DNA from: Holosporaceae bacterium
GTDB taxonomy: Bacteria; Pseudomonadota; Alphaproteobacteria; UBA3830
Reading direction: 5' to 3'
Assembly (NCBI GenBank): GCA_031265715.1
Contig: JAISCG010000009.1
Location: 1-6,676 of the forward strand
DNA length: 6,676 nucleotides
Shown here: positions 1 to 5,210 of the stretch, in pieces
Layout of the letters: each line of letters starts with the position of its first letter
Numbering within the stretch: the first letter of the stretch is position 1
Position numbers and translations under genes: made by a program
Notes under the pieces: generated by a model
The model's database searches: none
What the model saw: only the letters and a program-made list of their open reading frames with translations
Told to the model about the DNA's origin: nothing

Positions 1-540
1 GTGCAGGTGGCGGAAATGGTCATAGATAAAGCAAAAAGACTTGTGGAACACAAGCGTCACGTGGTTATCCTGCTGGACTCGATTACGCGTCTCGCCAGAG
101 CCTACAACACGGTTTGTCCGTCGTCGGGAAAAGTGCTCACCGGAGGTGTTGATGCGAATGCTTTGCAGCGTCCGAAGAGGATTTTCGGCGCGGCTCGCAA
201 CATCGAAGAGGGAGGCTCGCTGACCATCATCGGAACCGCGCTGGTTGAAACCGGATCCCGCATGGACGACGTAATATTCGAAGAATTCAAAGGTACCGGC
301 AATGCGGAAATCGTTCTGGATCGAAAATTATCCGACAAGAGAACCTTCCCGGCGATAGACATCACAAAATCAGGCACACGAAAAGAGGAGTTGCTGGTGG
401 ATAAAGCTACGTTGTCGAAAATGTGGGTTTTGAGGCGAATTTTGATGCCGATGGGCGCGTGCGACGGTATCGAATTTCTGATCGATAAGCTAAAAACTTC
501 AAAAAACAATGCCGATTTTTTCAATAATATGAACCAGTGA
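1..540 (+). CDS. rho: Transcription termination factor Rho, C-terminal part (5' end outside window)
   Basis: Rho is a hexameric RNA-binding ATPase that moves along nascent RNA and dissociates RNA polymerase. The window holds only the last 179 residues, and the GTG at base 1 is an internal valine codon, not a start. The piece aligns without gaps to the end of E. coli Rho (419 residues) with an offset of 239. The Walker B stretch VVILLDSITR has its Asp at local residue 26 (E. coli D265). The Q-loop GKVLTGGVDANAL is at 43-55, the R-loop and secondary RNA site follow, and the arginine finger in SGTRKEEL is at local residue 127 (E. coli R366). The C-terminus is intact. The UPF0434 gene starts 12 bases after the TGA, so the two are probably on one transcript. 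Identification is by family knowledge and is very secure; the N-terminal RNA-binding domain and Walker A cannot be assessed. Confidence 0.98.
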   Translation: MQVAEMVIDKAKRLVEHKRHVVILLDSITRLARAYNTVCPSSGKVLTGGVDANALQRPKRIFGAARNIEEGGSLTIIGTALVETGSRMDDVIFEEFKGTGNAEIVLDRKLSDKRTFPAIDITKSGTRKEELLVDKATLSKMWVLRRILMPMGACDGIEFLIDKLKTSKNNADFFNNMNQ

Positions 541-552
541 TAAATTGTCTCC

Positions 553-732
553 ATGAAAGAAACTCCGCTGCTGGATGAAAAACTGTTGGAAATGTTGGTT
601 TGCCCCGGAAGCGGAAAGAGGCTGCAGGTAAACGATGACGAGTTGGTCAGCGTCGATTTATCTGCATCCTACCCCATCGAAAACGGTGTTCCGTTGATTT
701 ACGATCGGGATTCTAACTTGCCACCCGTCTGA
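553..732 (+). CDS. UPF0434 / Trm112-like small protein
   Basis: This is a 59-residue protein, the usual size for the UPF0434 family (E. coli YcaR). It shows the family pattern in order: LLEMLVCP near residues 11-18, a short beta segment DDELVSVD at 28-35, then AYPI/DGIPL-like SYPIENGVPLIY at 39-50. Members are single-domain proteins of the Trm112 fold; the precise bacterial role is not established, so none is assigned. The first metal-site motif reads CPGSGKRL rather than CPxC. Alphaproteobacterial members commonly read CPVTKGPL, so loss of the second cysteine is lineage-typical rather than damage, and zinc binding is doubtful. The ATG at 553 is the only start giving the full domain; no good ribosome binding site precedes it, which suggests translational coupling to rho 12 bases upstream. 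A T-rich stretch follows the stop, with only a weak CGGG/CCCG stem before it. Confidence 0.88.
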   Translation: MKETPLLDEKLLEMLVCPGSGKRLQVNDDELVSVDLSASYPIENGVPLIYDRDSNLPPV

Positions 733-743
733 CCTTTTTTTAT

Positions 744-755
744 TTGAAATTTCAA
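744..755. repeat. 12-base perfect palindrome in the intergenic gap
   Basis: TTGAAATTTCAA is its own reverse complement and lies 12 bases past the UPF0434 stop codon, in an A/T-rich gap of 203 bases. It could be an operator half-site pair or chance in A/T-rich DNA. Nothing else in the sequence ties it to a regulator. Confidence 0.3.
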
Positions 756-935
756 CTTCCCTTTGAATCTCATTCTGAAGTATTTATGGTAATATTGCCG
801 CGTCACGCCGCTTTTCGCGATGATGAAATGGAACGATCAATTAAATAAAACGGACGTGGTAAGAAAAAAAGGACTTGTATAAAGCCAAGAAACATATTAT
901 TTGATACTGTCGGCTATAATTAAAGGGAGATAAAA

Positions 936-1592
936 ATGCCTGAACTTGTTCTTATGGGAAATGTCGGACGTATCGAAGCCAGGTACCATCACTGTAAAAA
1001 TCCGAATGCTCCTTTGGTAATTGTTTTGCATCCGAATCCTTTGCAGGGCGGCACGATGAACAGTCGTGTTACGGTCGCATTATACAATGCGTTCGTGGAG
1101 AACGGTTTTTCCGCCATAAGATTCAATTTTCGAGGCGTCGGAAAATCCGAAGGAGTCTATGATAAAGGTGAGGGCGAATTAACGGATACGGCTGCGGTTC
1201 TGGATTGGATTCAATCCGTAAATCACGGAGCGCATCCGGTGTGGGTTGCAGGTTTTTCTTTCGGCGCGTTGATCGGTATGCAATTATTGATGAGACGTCC
1301 GGAAATCGTCGGATTTGTGTCCGTATGTCCTCCGGCCAATTTGTACGATTTTTCGTTTTTGGCTCCGTGCCCTGTTTCGGGTATGATAGTCAACGGAGAA
1401 AATGATTTTGTGTGCCCAACGGAGAGCGTAGGTAAATTGGTGGAAAAATTGAATAAGCAAAGGGGAATCAAAATTGATTACAGAGTTATTCCGGGCTGCG
1501 ATCATTCTTTTTCCGATCATCTGGATACTTTAAAAGATTGCGTTGCGGAACATTTAAATATGAACCCGATCGGAAAAGCGGTAAATATGTAG
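936..1592 (+). CDS. Alpha/beta hydrolase (COG2945-like)
   Basis: This 218-residue cytoplasmic protein has a complete alpha/beta-hydrolase core and no signal peptide. Visible elements in order are strand APLVIVLHPNPLQGGTM (25-41), whose HPNPxxGGTM is the oxyanion-loop signature of the COG2945 group; FNFRGVGKSEG (63-73); the nucleophile elbow GFSFGA with Ser108; the acid strand IVNGENDFVCP with Asp157; and the catalytic His190 in GCDHSF. All three triad residues are present, so it should be an active serine hydrolase, but the substrate is unknown. The ATG at 936 follows AGGGAG at 924-929 with a 6-base spacing, a good ribosome binding site. tyrS starts 19 bases after the stop, suggesting one operon. 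A TATAAT at 915-920 is too close to the start codon to be a convincing promoter. The family call is firm; a specific function is not claimed. Confidence 0.93.
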   Translation: MPELVLMGNVGRIEARYHHCKNPNAPLVIVLHPNPLQGGTMNSRVTVALYNAFVENGFSAIRFNFRGVGKSEGVYDKGEGELTDTAAVLDWIQSVNHGAHPVWVAGFSFGALIGMQLLMRRPEIVGFVSVCPPANLYDFSFLAPCPVSGMIVNGENDFVCPTESVGKLVEKLNKQRGIKIDYRVIPGCDHSFSDHLDTLKDCVAEHLNMNPIGKAVNM

Positions 1593-1611
1593 AAGTGTAC
1601 GGGAAAATCAG

Positions 1612-2874
1612 ATGAAATATAAATCCTCATTTTTGAATGAAGCGGAGGCTCGCGGTTTTTTTTATCAATCGACGAATCTTGAAGCCATGGACGAGTTTTT
1701 GGTTGCGAAGGGAAAATTCGGATATTTGGGGATCGACGTTACAGCGAAAAGTTTGCACGTCGGCCATTTGATTCCGATTTTTCTTCTGCGACTGTTTCAA
1801 AAACACGGACATCGTCCAATAGTGCTGGCCGGTGGCGGTACGACGAAAATCGGAGATCCGTCTTTTAAAAACACGACTCGCCCGATTCTCACGGATGCTG
1901 AAATTGCCGAAAATATGAAGGGGGTGAAATCGTGTCTCCTTCCGTTTTTGCGATTCGGAGACGGAGATTCGGACGCCGTCATGGTGAATAATGCGGATTG
2001 GTTGGACGAATTGGCCTACATTCCCTTTCTGCGCGACATCGGAAAATATTTTTCCGTTAATCGTATGATCGGTTTTGAATCCGTGAAAGCAAAATTGGAC
2101 GCAAACGATTCTCTGAGTTTTTTGGAATTCAATTACATGGCGCTGCAGGCCTACGATTTTTACAAATTATATCTTGATAAAGGATGTTGCATCCAATTCG
2201 GAGGTCAGGATCAATGGGGAAATATCGTTTTCGGAGTTGAGTTGATCCGGAAAAAACTCGGAAAAGAAGTTTTCGGATTTACAAATCCGCTTCTCACAAC
2301 TTCCGGCGGCCAAAAAATGGGAAAAACCGCAAAGGGTGCCGTTTGGTTATCGAAAGATTTTTTGTCGGCCTACGATTTTTGGCAGTACTGGAGAAACGTT
2401 GACGACGCCGACGTAATTAAGCTGATGTATTTATTCACGGATATAGAAATCGGCGAAATCAAAAAGATGGAGTCGATCCGCGGACAGGAATTGAACGAAA
2501 TAAAAAAAATATTGGCGGACGAAGTGACGGCCGTCGCCCACGGAAGAGATTCCCTCGACGAAATTCACAGAGCGGCTTCCGGTGTGTTCGGTAACTCCGA
2601 AGGCGATCTGTCCGAGTTGACGTCGATTCCGAAATATTTTTTGAAAAACGAAAATTGCGAATCCGTATCCGTCACGGATATTCTCGTCGAAAGTAATATG
2701 TGCGTCAGCAGGAGCGATGCAAAACGTCTGCTTCGCAGCAACGCCGTATGTATAGACGGCGAGGTCGTAGCGGAGGATTATAAAATTTCGGCGAATTTGA
2801 AATCCGGTGAAATGCTGAAACTTTCCTGCGGAAAAAAGAAGCATTTGTTGATTCTTCGAGGCGAGTCGAAATAA
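1612..2874 (+). CDS. tyrS: Tyrosine--tRNA ligase (TyrRS)
   Basis: TyrRS activates tyrosine with ATP and charges tRNA-Tyr; it is a class I synthetase acting as a cytoplasmic dimer. The 420-residue length matches bacterial TyrRS (E. coli 424). Visible motifs are GIDVTAKSLHVGHL, with the HIGH-type signature HVGH at 49-52; the tyrosine pocket NYMALQAYDF with Tyr175, Gln179 and Asp182; GGQDQWGN at 197-204; and the KMSKS-type loop KMGKT at 235-239. A C-terminal S4 RNA-binding domain occupies about 351-416 (VTDILVES... SRSDAKRLLRSNAVCIDGE). All catalytic signatures are intact. The ATG at 1612 gives the normal N-terminus; the ribosome binding site is poor (GGGAAAATCAG), so expression may be coupled to the hydrolase gene 19 bases upstream. 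tRNA-Asn lies 55 bases downstream on the same strand. Confidence 0.98.
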   Translation: MKYKSSFLNEAEARGFFYQSTNLEAMDEFLVAKGKFGYLGIDVTAKSLHVGHLIPIFLLRLFQKHGHRPIVLAGGGTTKIGDPSFKNTTRPILTDAEIAENMKGVKSCLLPFLRFGDGDSDAVMVNNADWLDELAYIPFLRDIGKYFSVNRMIGFESVKAKLDANDSLSFLEFNYMALQAYDFYKLYLDKGCCIQFGGQDQWGNIVFGVELIRKKLGKEVFGFTNPLLTTSGGQKMGKTAKGAVWLSKDFLSAYDFWQYWRNVDDADVIKLMYLFTDIEIGEIKKMESIRGQELNEIKKILADEVTAVAHGRDSLDEIHRAASGVFGNSEGDLSELTSIPKYFLKNENCESVSVTDILVESNMCVSRSDAKRLLRSNAVCIDGEVVAEDYKISANLKSGEMLKLSCGKKKHLLILRGESK

Positions 2875-2929
2875 ATTTTATAAACACTCTGGTATTTTGT
2901 TTTTATTTTTGGTATGTATGTTCACGTGT

Positions 2930-3004
2930 TCCTCGGTAGCTCAGCGGTAGAGCAAGTGGCTGTTAACCACTGGGTCGGCGGTTCGAGCCCGTCCCGAGGA
3001 GCCA
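2930..3004 (+). tRNA. tRNA-Asn (anticodon GUU), CCA encoded
   Basis: A complete cloverleaf can be folded by eye. The acceptor stem TCCTCGG (2930-2936) pairs with CCGAGGA (2994-3000). The D-arm is AGCTCAGCGGTAGAGC. The anticodon stem AGTGG/CCACT (2955-2959 with 2967-2971) encloses the loop CTGTTAA, with GTT at 2962-2964. The T-loop is GTTCGAGCC. Discriminator G is at 3001 and CCA at 3002-3004 is genome-encoded. It decodes AAC and AAU. No base-pair defects are visible. Promoter boxes just upstream are not convincing, so it may be read with tyrS or from a weak promoter in the 55-base gap. Confidence 0.98.
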
Positions 3005-3035
3005 TTCAAAAATAGAAGCTCAAAAATTTTTCAAA

Positions 3036-3063
3036 AAAAACACTAACCTAGCTCAGTGTTTTT
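3036..3063 (+). terminator. Probable intrinsic terminator after tRNA-Asn
   Basis: AAAAACACT (3036-3044) is the exact reverse complement of AGTGTTTTT (3055-3063), giving a 9-base stem with a 10-base loop, the 3' arm ending in five T. The stem is A/T-rich with only a CACT/AGTG core, so strength is moderate. It lies 31 bases after the tRNA CCA and 40 bases before the DUF2948 start, where a terminator is expected. Confidence 0.6.
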
Positions 3064-3102
3064 GTTGTAAATTTGTTTTATATTTTTTATGGTGTGTTTG
3101 TA

Positions 3103-3525
3103 ATGCAAGAAAATCTGTTGATAAAGGCCGGTGATTTCGAGGGAGGGGATTTGATTTCGTCTCTTGTTCAGGATTCCATTTTTCACATTTCATTTCATTC
3201 TTTTCGGGAAGAGAATAAAATCTTCAGTCTTATGTTGAACAGATTTTGCTGGGAATCCGTTTCCGATTTTGAAGAAGAGAAATGTTATTATCGCGTTCAC
3301 TCCGGTTTGTATATACACAATGTGGAATCCGTGAAGGCCAATTTCGGCGCGGAGGATGATCAATACTTGAACCTGCTGACTTTTCATTTGTCCGAAAATG
3401 AAATCAATTTGATTTTTTCCGGAAACAAACATATTTGCGTCGGCGTAGGCGGAATTTTGGTTTACCTGAAGGATCTTCACGACAGATATCCGACATCGTC
3501 TTTACCTCAGCACGATATCGCATAA
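3103..3525 (+). CDS. DUF2948 family protein
   Basis: This 140-residue protein has the layout of DUF2948, an alphaproteobacterial family of about 140-150 residues with no established function. Matching features in order are the N-terminal LLIKAGDFEGGDLISSLVQDSI (family pattern: DxEDLxxxSAxLQDAV), LMLNRFCWE at about 44-52 (family: NRFxWE), YYRVHSGLYIHNVESVKANF at about 63-82 (family: RRxxLxFxxVxxVKxxGI), LNLLTFHL, LIFSGNKHICVGVGGILVYLKDL near the end (family: LxFAGGGxIRLxVECIEAxLxDL). It has no signal peptide or membrane segment. The ATG at 3103 is chosen because conserved similarity begins there; an in-frame TTG at 3073 and GTG at 3094 exist but would add a non-conserved Phe/Tyr-rich stretch. 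No strong ribosome binding site is seen. Its TAA is directly followed by an inverted-repeat element. Confidence 0.85.
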   Translation: MQENLLIKAGDFEGGDLISSLVQDSIFHISFHSFREENKIFSLMLNRFCWESVSDFEEEKCYYRVHSGLYIHNVESVKANFGAEDDQYLNLLTFHLSENEINLIFSGNKHICVGVGGILVYLKDLHDRYPTSSLPQHDIA

Positions 3526-3670
3526 CAGACCTCTTGCGAAACGTCATTCTTTCGGTATTTTTGTTGTCGGTCCGTTTTTCGAATCCTCTCCTACATTAAG
3601 TACGCTGCAGTTCTGCGAGGTGTATTTCCTATAAAAATCCTCAAAATAATTTAGTTTTTCAAAAGGTCTA
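3526..3670. mobile_element. MITE-like element or internally deleted insertion sequence
   Basis: CAGACCTCTTGCGAAAC (3526-3542) and the reverse complement of 3654-3670, TAGACCTTTTGAAAAAC, agree at 13 of 17 positions, with AGACCT conserved at both tips. These imperfect terminal inverted repeats enclose about 145 bases without a transposase. The left tip is the base after the DUF2948 stop codon. TAA stands on both sides (3523-3525 and 3669-3671), but the right copy overlaps the inverted repeat, so a target duplication is not established. The interior contains a degenerate palindrome around CTGCAGTTCTGC (3605-3616). The parent insertion sequence is not recognised with certainty; small IS-derived elements of this type are common in host-associated alphaproteobacteria. 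Confidence 0.55.
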
Positions 3671-3708
3671 ATTTTTATCGATTATTTTATCTATTTAATC
3701 TCTGAGGG

Positions 3709-3733
3709 TTGAATTTCCCGCAGCTCTGCTGCG
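3709..3733 (+). repeat. REP-like palindromic repeat, copy 1
   Basis: The hairpin CGCAGC-TCT-GCTGCG (3719-3733) has a perfect 6-base stem and a 3-base loop, preceded by TTGAATTTCC and followed by eight A. It matches copy 2 at about 18 of 25 positions over TTGAATxxCCCGxxGCTCTGC. There is no T-tract after it on either strand, so it is not an ordinary terminator. Confidence 0.6.
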
Positions 3734-3758
3734 AAAAAAAAGCCAAAAGCAAAATCTA

Positions 3759-3785
3759 CTCAATACCCCGTTGCTCTGCAGCGGG
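3759..3785 (+). repeat. REP-like palindromic repeat, copy 2
   Basis: CCCGTTGC (3767-3774) pairs with GCAGCGGG (3778-3785) through a TCT loop, an 8-base stem with one G-T wobble. It starts exactly 50 bases after copy 1 and shares the flank CxAAT, the CCCG arm and the GCTCTGC core. The T-rich sequence CGTCGTTTATTTTTC that follows is too far from the stem for a clean intrinsic terminator. Sequence change between copies partly keeps the pairing, which fits selection on the hairpin or shared origin. Confidence 0.6.
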
Positions 3786-3862
3786 CGTCGTTTATTTTTC
3801 TAAAAATATTTTCTTTTCACTGCGGTCTCCGGTATACATTATCCGACCTTGGAGATGTTTGA

Positions 3863-5089
3863 ATGTCGGATACTATTCGCTATTTGGAAAAACAAACAAA
3901 ATTTAACAGTTTGGACACAATAAAACGGGCATTGCATCTGCTTGATTTAAAAATTGATCCGGAAAAAGTTATCGTCGTAGCCGGAACAAACGGAAAAGGT
4001 ACCACCTGCTCCGCGTTGCAGACTTTGCTGATTTCATCCGGAAAAAATGTCGGCTTTTTTTCGTCGCCGCATCTGATAAAAATAAACGAACGCATAAAAT
4101 TTAACGGCATTGATATTTCCGACGGAGATCTTGAGGATGTTTTTCGCCGAGTGCACGCGAAAACCCGAGATTTCGAATTGAGTTATTTTGAATATCTGAC
4201 ATTGATGGCGGCCTGTTATTTTTTCGCGATAAAAAATGTCGATTACGCGATTTTTGAGGTCGGGCTGGGAGGATCCGAGGACGCTTCCAACGCCGTTCCG
4301 CATGCGATCAGTGTGATTACGAGTTTGGCAATGGATCATGAGGCCGTTCTCGGAAACAATATTTTGGAAATCGCCTCAAATAAATTCGGAATTATCGGCG
4401 AAGGCAACAGAGTCTTTCACACGGAATTTTCGGACGAACGCGTGGCTCTCAGAGCATCGGAAACGACCCAAAAATTCGGCGCCCGCCTCATCTGCGCCTA
4501 TCCCTACGCCTGTGAAGTTGAGGAGGGCGAAAAATATCCCGAGTTTTTCATAAAAAATCGATTCGGGAAATTCAGGATGAATCTTCCGGGAAAAAGAGCC
4601 GCCGAAAATATTTCCCTTGCGGTGACTGTTTTTGATCATCTGGTTGAAAATGCCGAGCGATTTTTTTCGGCCATAGAAAATATCACCTGGCCCTGTCGCA
4701 TGGAAAGGATCGTATACAAAAATCGGGATATTTTTCTTTCCGGGGATCATAATCCCCACGGAGTCCAAAGTTTGACAGATATTTTAAAATACTACTCCTA
4801 TGAAAAAATCCGATTTGTAGTCGGCATCTGCTACGACAAAAATTACCGCGAAATGCTGCAAAAATTGAAAAATTTAAAAAATTCTCATATTTATCTTACA
4901 GAAACACCTGTAAAAACTCTTTCGATAAAAGATTACGATCCGACCTTTCTCGGGGAAGTCGATTTTGTGTCAGCGGATCCGACAGCAGCGCTGGACGCTG
5001 CTGTTCTGAGCGCCGGTCGTGACGATTTGGTGGTTGTTACCGGATCACTGTATCTGACTGGAGAGATAAAAAAATCCGTAGCGTCATGA
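3863..5089 (+). CDS. folC: Bifunctional dihydrofolate/folylpolyglutamate synthase (FolC)
   Basis: FolC joins glutamate to dihydropteroate and/or adds further glutamates to folates, using ATP; it belongs to the Mur-ligase superfamily. At 408 residues it is slightly short for the family (about 420-440). Visible motifs are the P-loop GTNGKGTT (41-48), SSPHLIKINERI (67-78), YFEYLT (108-113), EVGLGG with Glu132, MDH with His159, and NKFGI with Lys174. The last three sit where E. coli FolC has E146, H173 and the carbamylated K188, all with an offset of 14. WPCRMER replaces the usual PGRxE, and GDHNPHG (294-300) replaces DGAHNPHA. The ATG at 3863 follows GGAGA (3851-3855) with 7-base spacing. It is a single-gene unit, preceded by repeats and facing the minus-strand kinase-like gene. 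Divergence at GLGGSEDASN (usual GLGGRxDATN) is notable, but the frame is intact. Confidence 0.95.
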   Translation: MSDTIRYLEKQTKFNSLDTIKRALHLLDLKIDPEKVIVVAGTNGKGTTCSALQTLLISSGKNVGFFSSPHLIKINERIKFNGIDISDGDLEDVFRRVHAKTRDFELSYFEYLTLMAACYFFAIKNVDYAIFEVGLGGSEDASNAVPHAISVITSLAMDHEAVLGNNILEIASNKFGIIGEGNRVFHTEFSDERVALRASETTQKFGARLICAYPYACEVEEGEKYPEFFIKNRFGKFRMNLPGKRAAENISLAVTVFDHLVENAERFFSAIENITWPCRMERIVYKNRDIFLSGDHNPHGVQSLTDILKYYSYEKIRFVVGICYDKNYREMLQKLKNLKNSHIYLTETPVKTLSIKDYDPTFLGEVDFVSADPTAALDAAVLSAGRDDLVVVTGSLYLTGEIKKSVAS

Positions 5090-5148
5090 CCGAAGAAAAT
5101 CTCAAACGGTGTTTTGTATCCTAACACTTTTCTCGGACGATTGTTCAA
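5089..5148 (-). pseudogene. Remnant of an IS30-family transposase C-terminus
   Basis: Read on the minus strand from 5148, the DNA encodes LNNRPRKVLGYKTPFEIFF, which is the highly characteristic C-terminal signature of IS30-family transposases (LNNRPRKxLGxKTPxEVF). Only about 20 codons are recognisable. Upstream in the same frame (to about 5190) the translation is open but no longer resembles the family. Downstream the frame runs into the antisense of folC without the expected stop or terminal inverted repeat. It is therefore a dead fragment of a once longer insertion sequence, ending essentially at the folC stop codon (5087-5089). The GTGTT/AACAC mini-stem plus TTTTC at 5109-5131 that could pass as a folC terminator lies inside this remnant. 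Confidence 0.72.
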
Positions 5149-5158
5149 TGGGCGACAT

Positions 5159-5186
5159 TCGGGGGAGTCACGTTGCTTTCCCCCGA
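5159..5186. repeat. Strong G/C-rich stem-loop between convergent genes
   Basis: TCGGGGGA (5159-5166) pairs perfectly with TCCCCCGA (5179-5186) around a 12-base loop. An overlapping alternative pairs GGAGTC (5164-5169) with GACTCC (5185-5190); the two cannot form together. There is no T-tract on either strand, so this is not a classical intrinsic terminator. It could act as a 3'-end stabiliser for folC (ends 5089) or the minus-strand gene (ends 5211), or be part of the decayed IS30 element. Confidence 0.6.
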
Positions 5187-5210
5187 CTCCGGAATTCGGA
5201 AAAAGTGAGT

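Larger units (their letters stand above)
3526..3862. other. 337-base gene-free gap, filled mostly by repeats
   Basis: The gap between the DUF2948 gene and folC carries no credible gene. Bases 3526-3670 form a MITE-like element, and 3709-3785 hold two copies of a palindromic repeat; both are listed separately. The last ~75 bases are A/T-rich and should hold the folC promoter, but only weak boxes are visible (TTTTCA at 3814-3819, 17 bases, CATTAT at 3837-3842). An open frame reading through 3709-3906 is an artefact of the repeats running into folC in another frame. Confidence 0.7.

Noticed and set aside
102..554. 150-codon minus-strand frame across rho
   Set aside because: Antisense of the strongly conserved rho coding region; no independent support.
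901..920. TTGATA and TATAAT as a promoter for the hydrolase gene
   Set aside because: The boxes are only 8 bases apart, and a start point after TATAAT would fall inside the ribosome binding site at 924-929.
2431..2844. 137-codon minus-strand frame inside tyrS
   Set aside because: Antisense shadow of tyrS, whose S4 domain accounts for the sequence.
3079..3093. TATATT or TATGGT as -10 boxes for the DUF2948 gene
   Set aside because: Either has at best a weak -35 partner (for example TTGTAA at 3065-3070), and in such A/T-rich DNA the match is not informative.
3709..3906. 65-codon plus-strand frame from the palindromic repeats into folC
   Set aside because: It is built from the repeat copies and overlaps the folC start in another frame; it looks like a spurious repeat-derived frame.
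4376..4768. 130-codon minus-strand frame inside folC
   Set aside because: Antisense shadow of an intact conserved gene, with no recognisable motif.
5086..5124. 12-codon frame starting at an ATG overlapping the folC stop (ATGA)
   Set aside because: Too short, and it lies within the IS30 remnant on the opposite strand; no sign of selection as protein.
5109..5131. GTGTT/AACAC stem with TTTTC as an intrinsic terminator of folC
   Set aside because: The stem has only 5 weak pairs and a short T-run, and it lies inside the antisense IS30 transposase remnant, which explains the sequence better.
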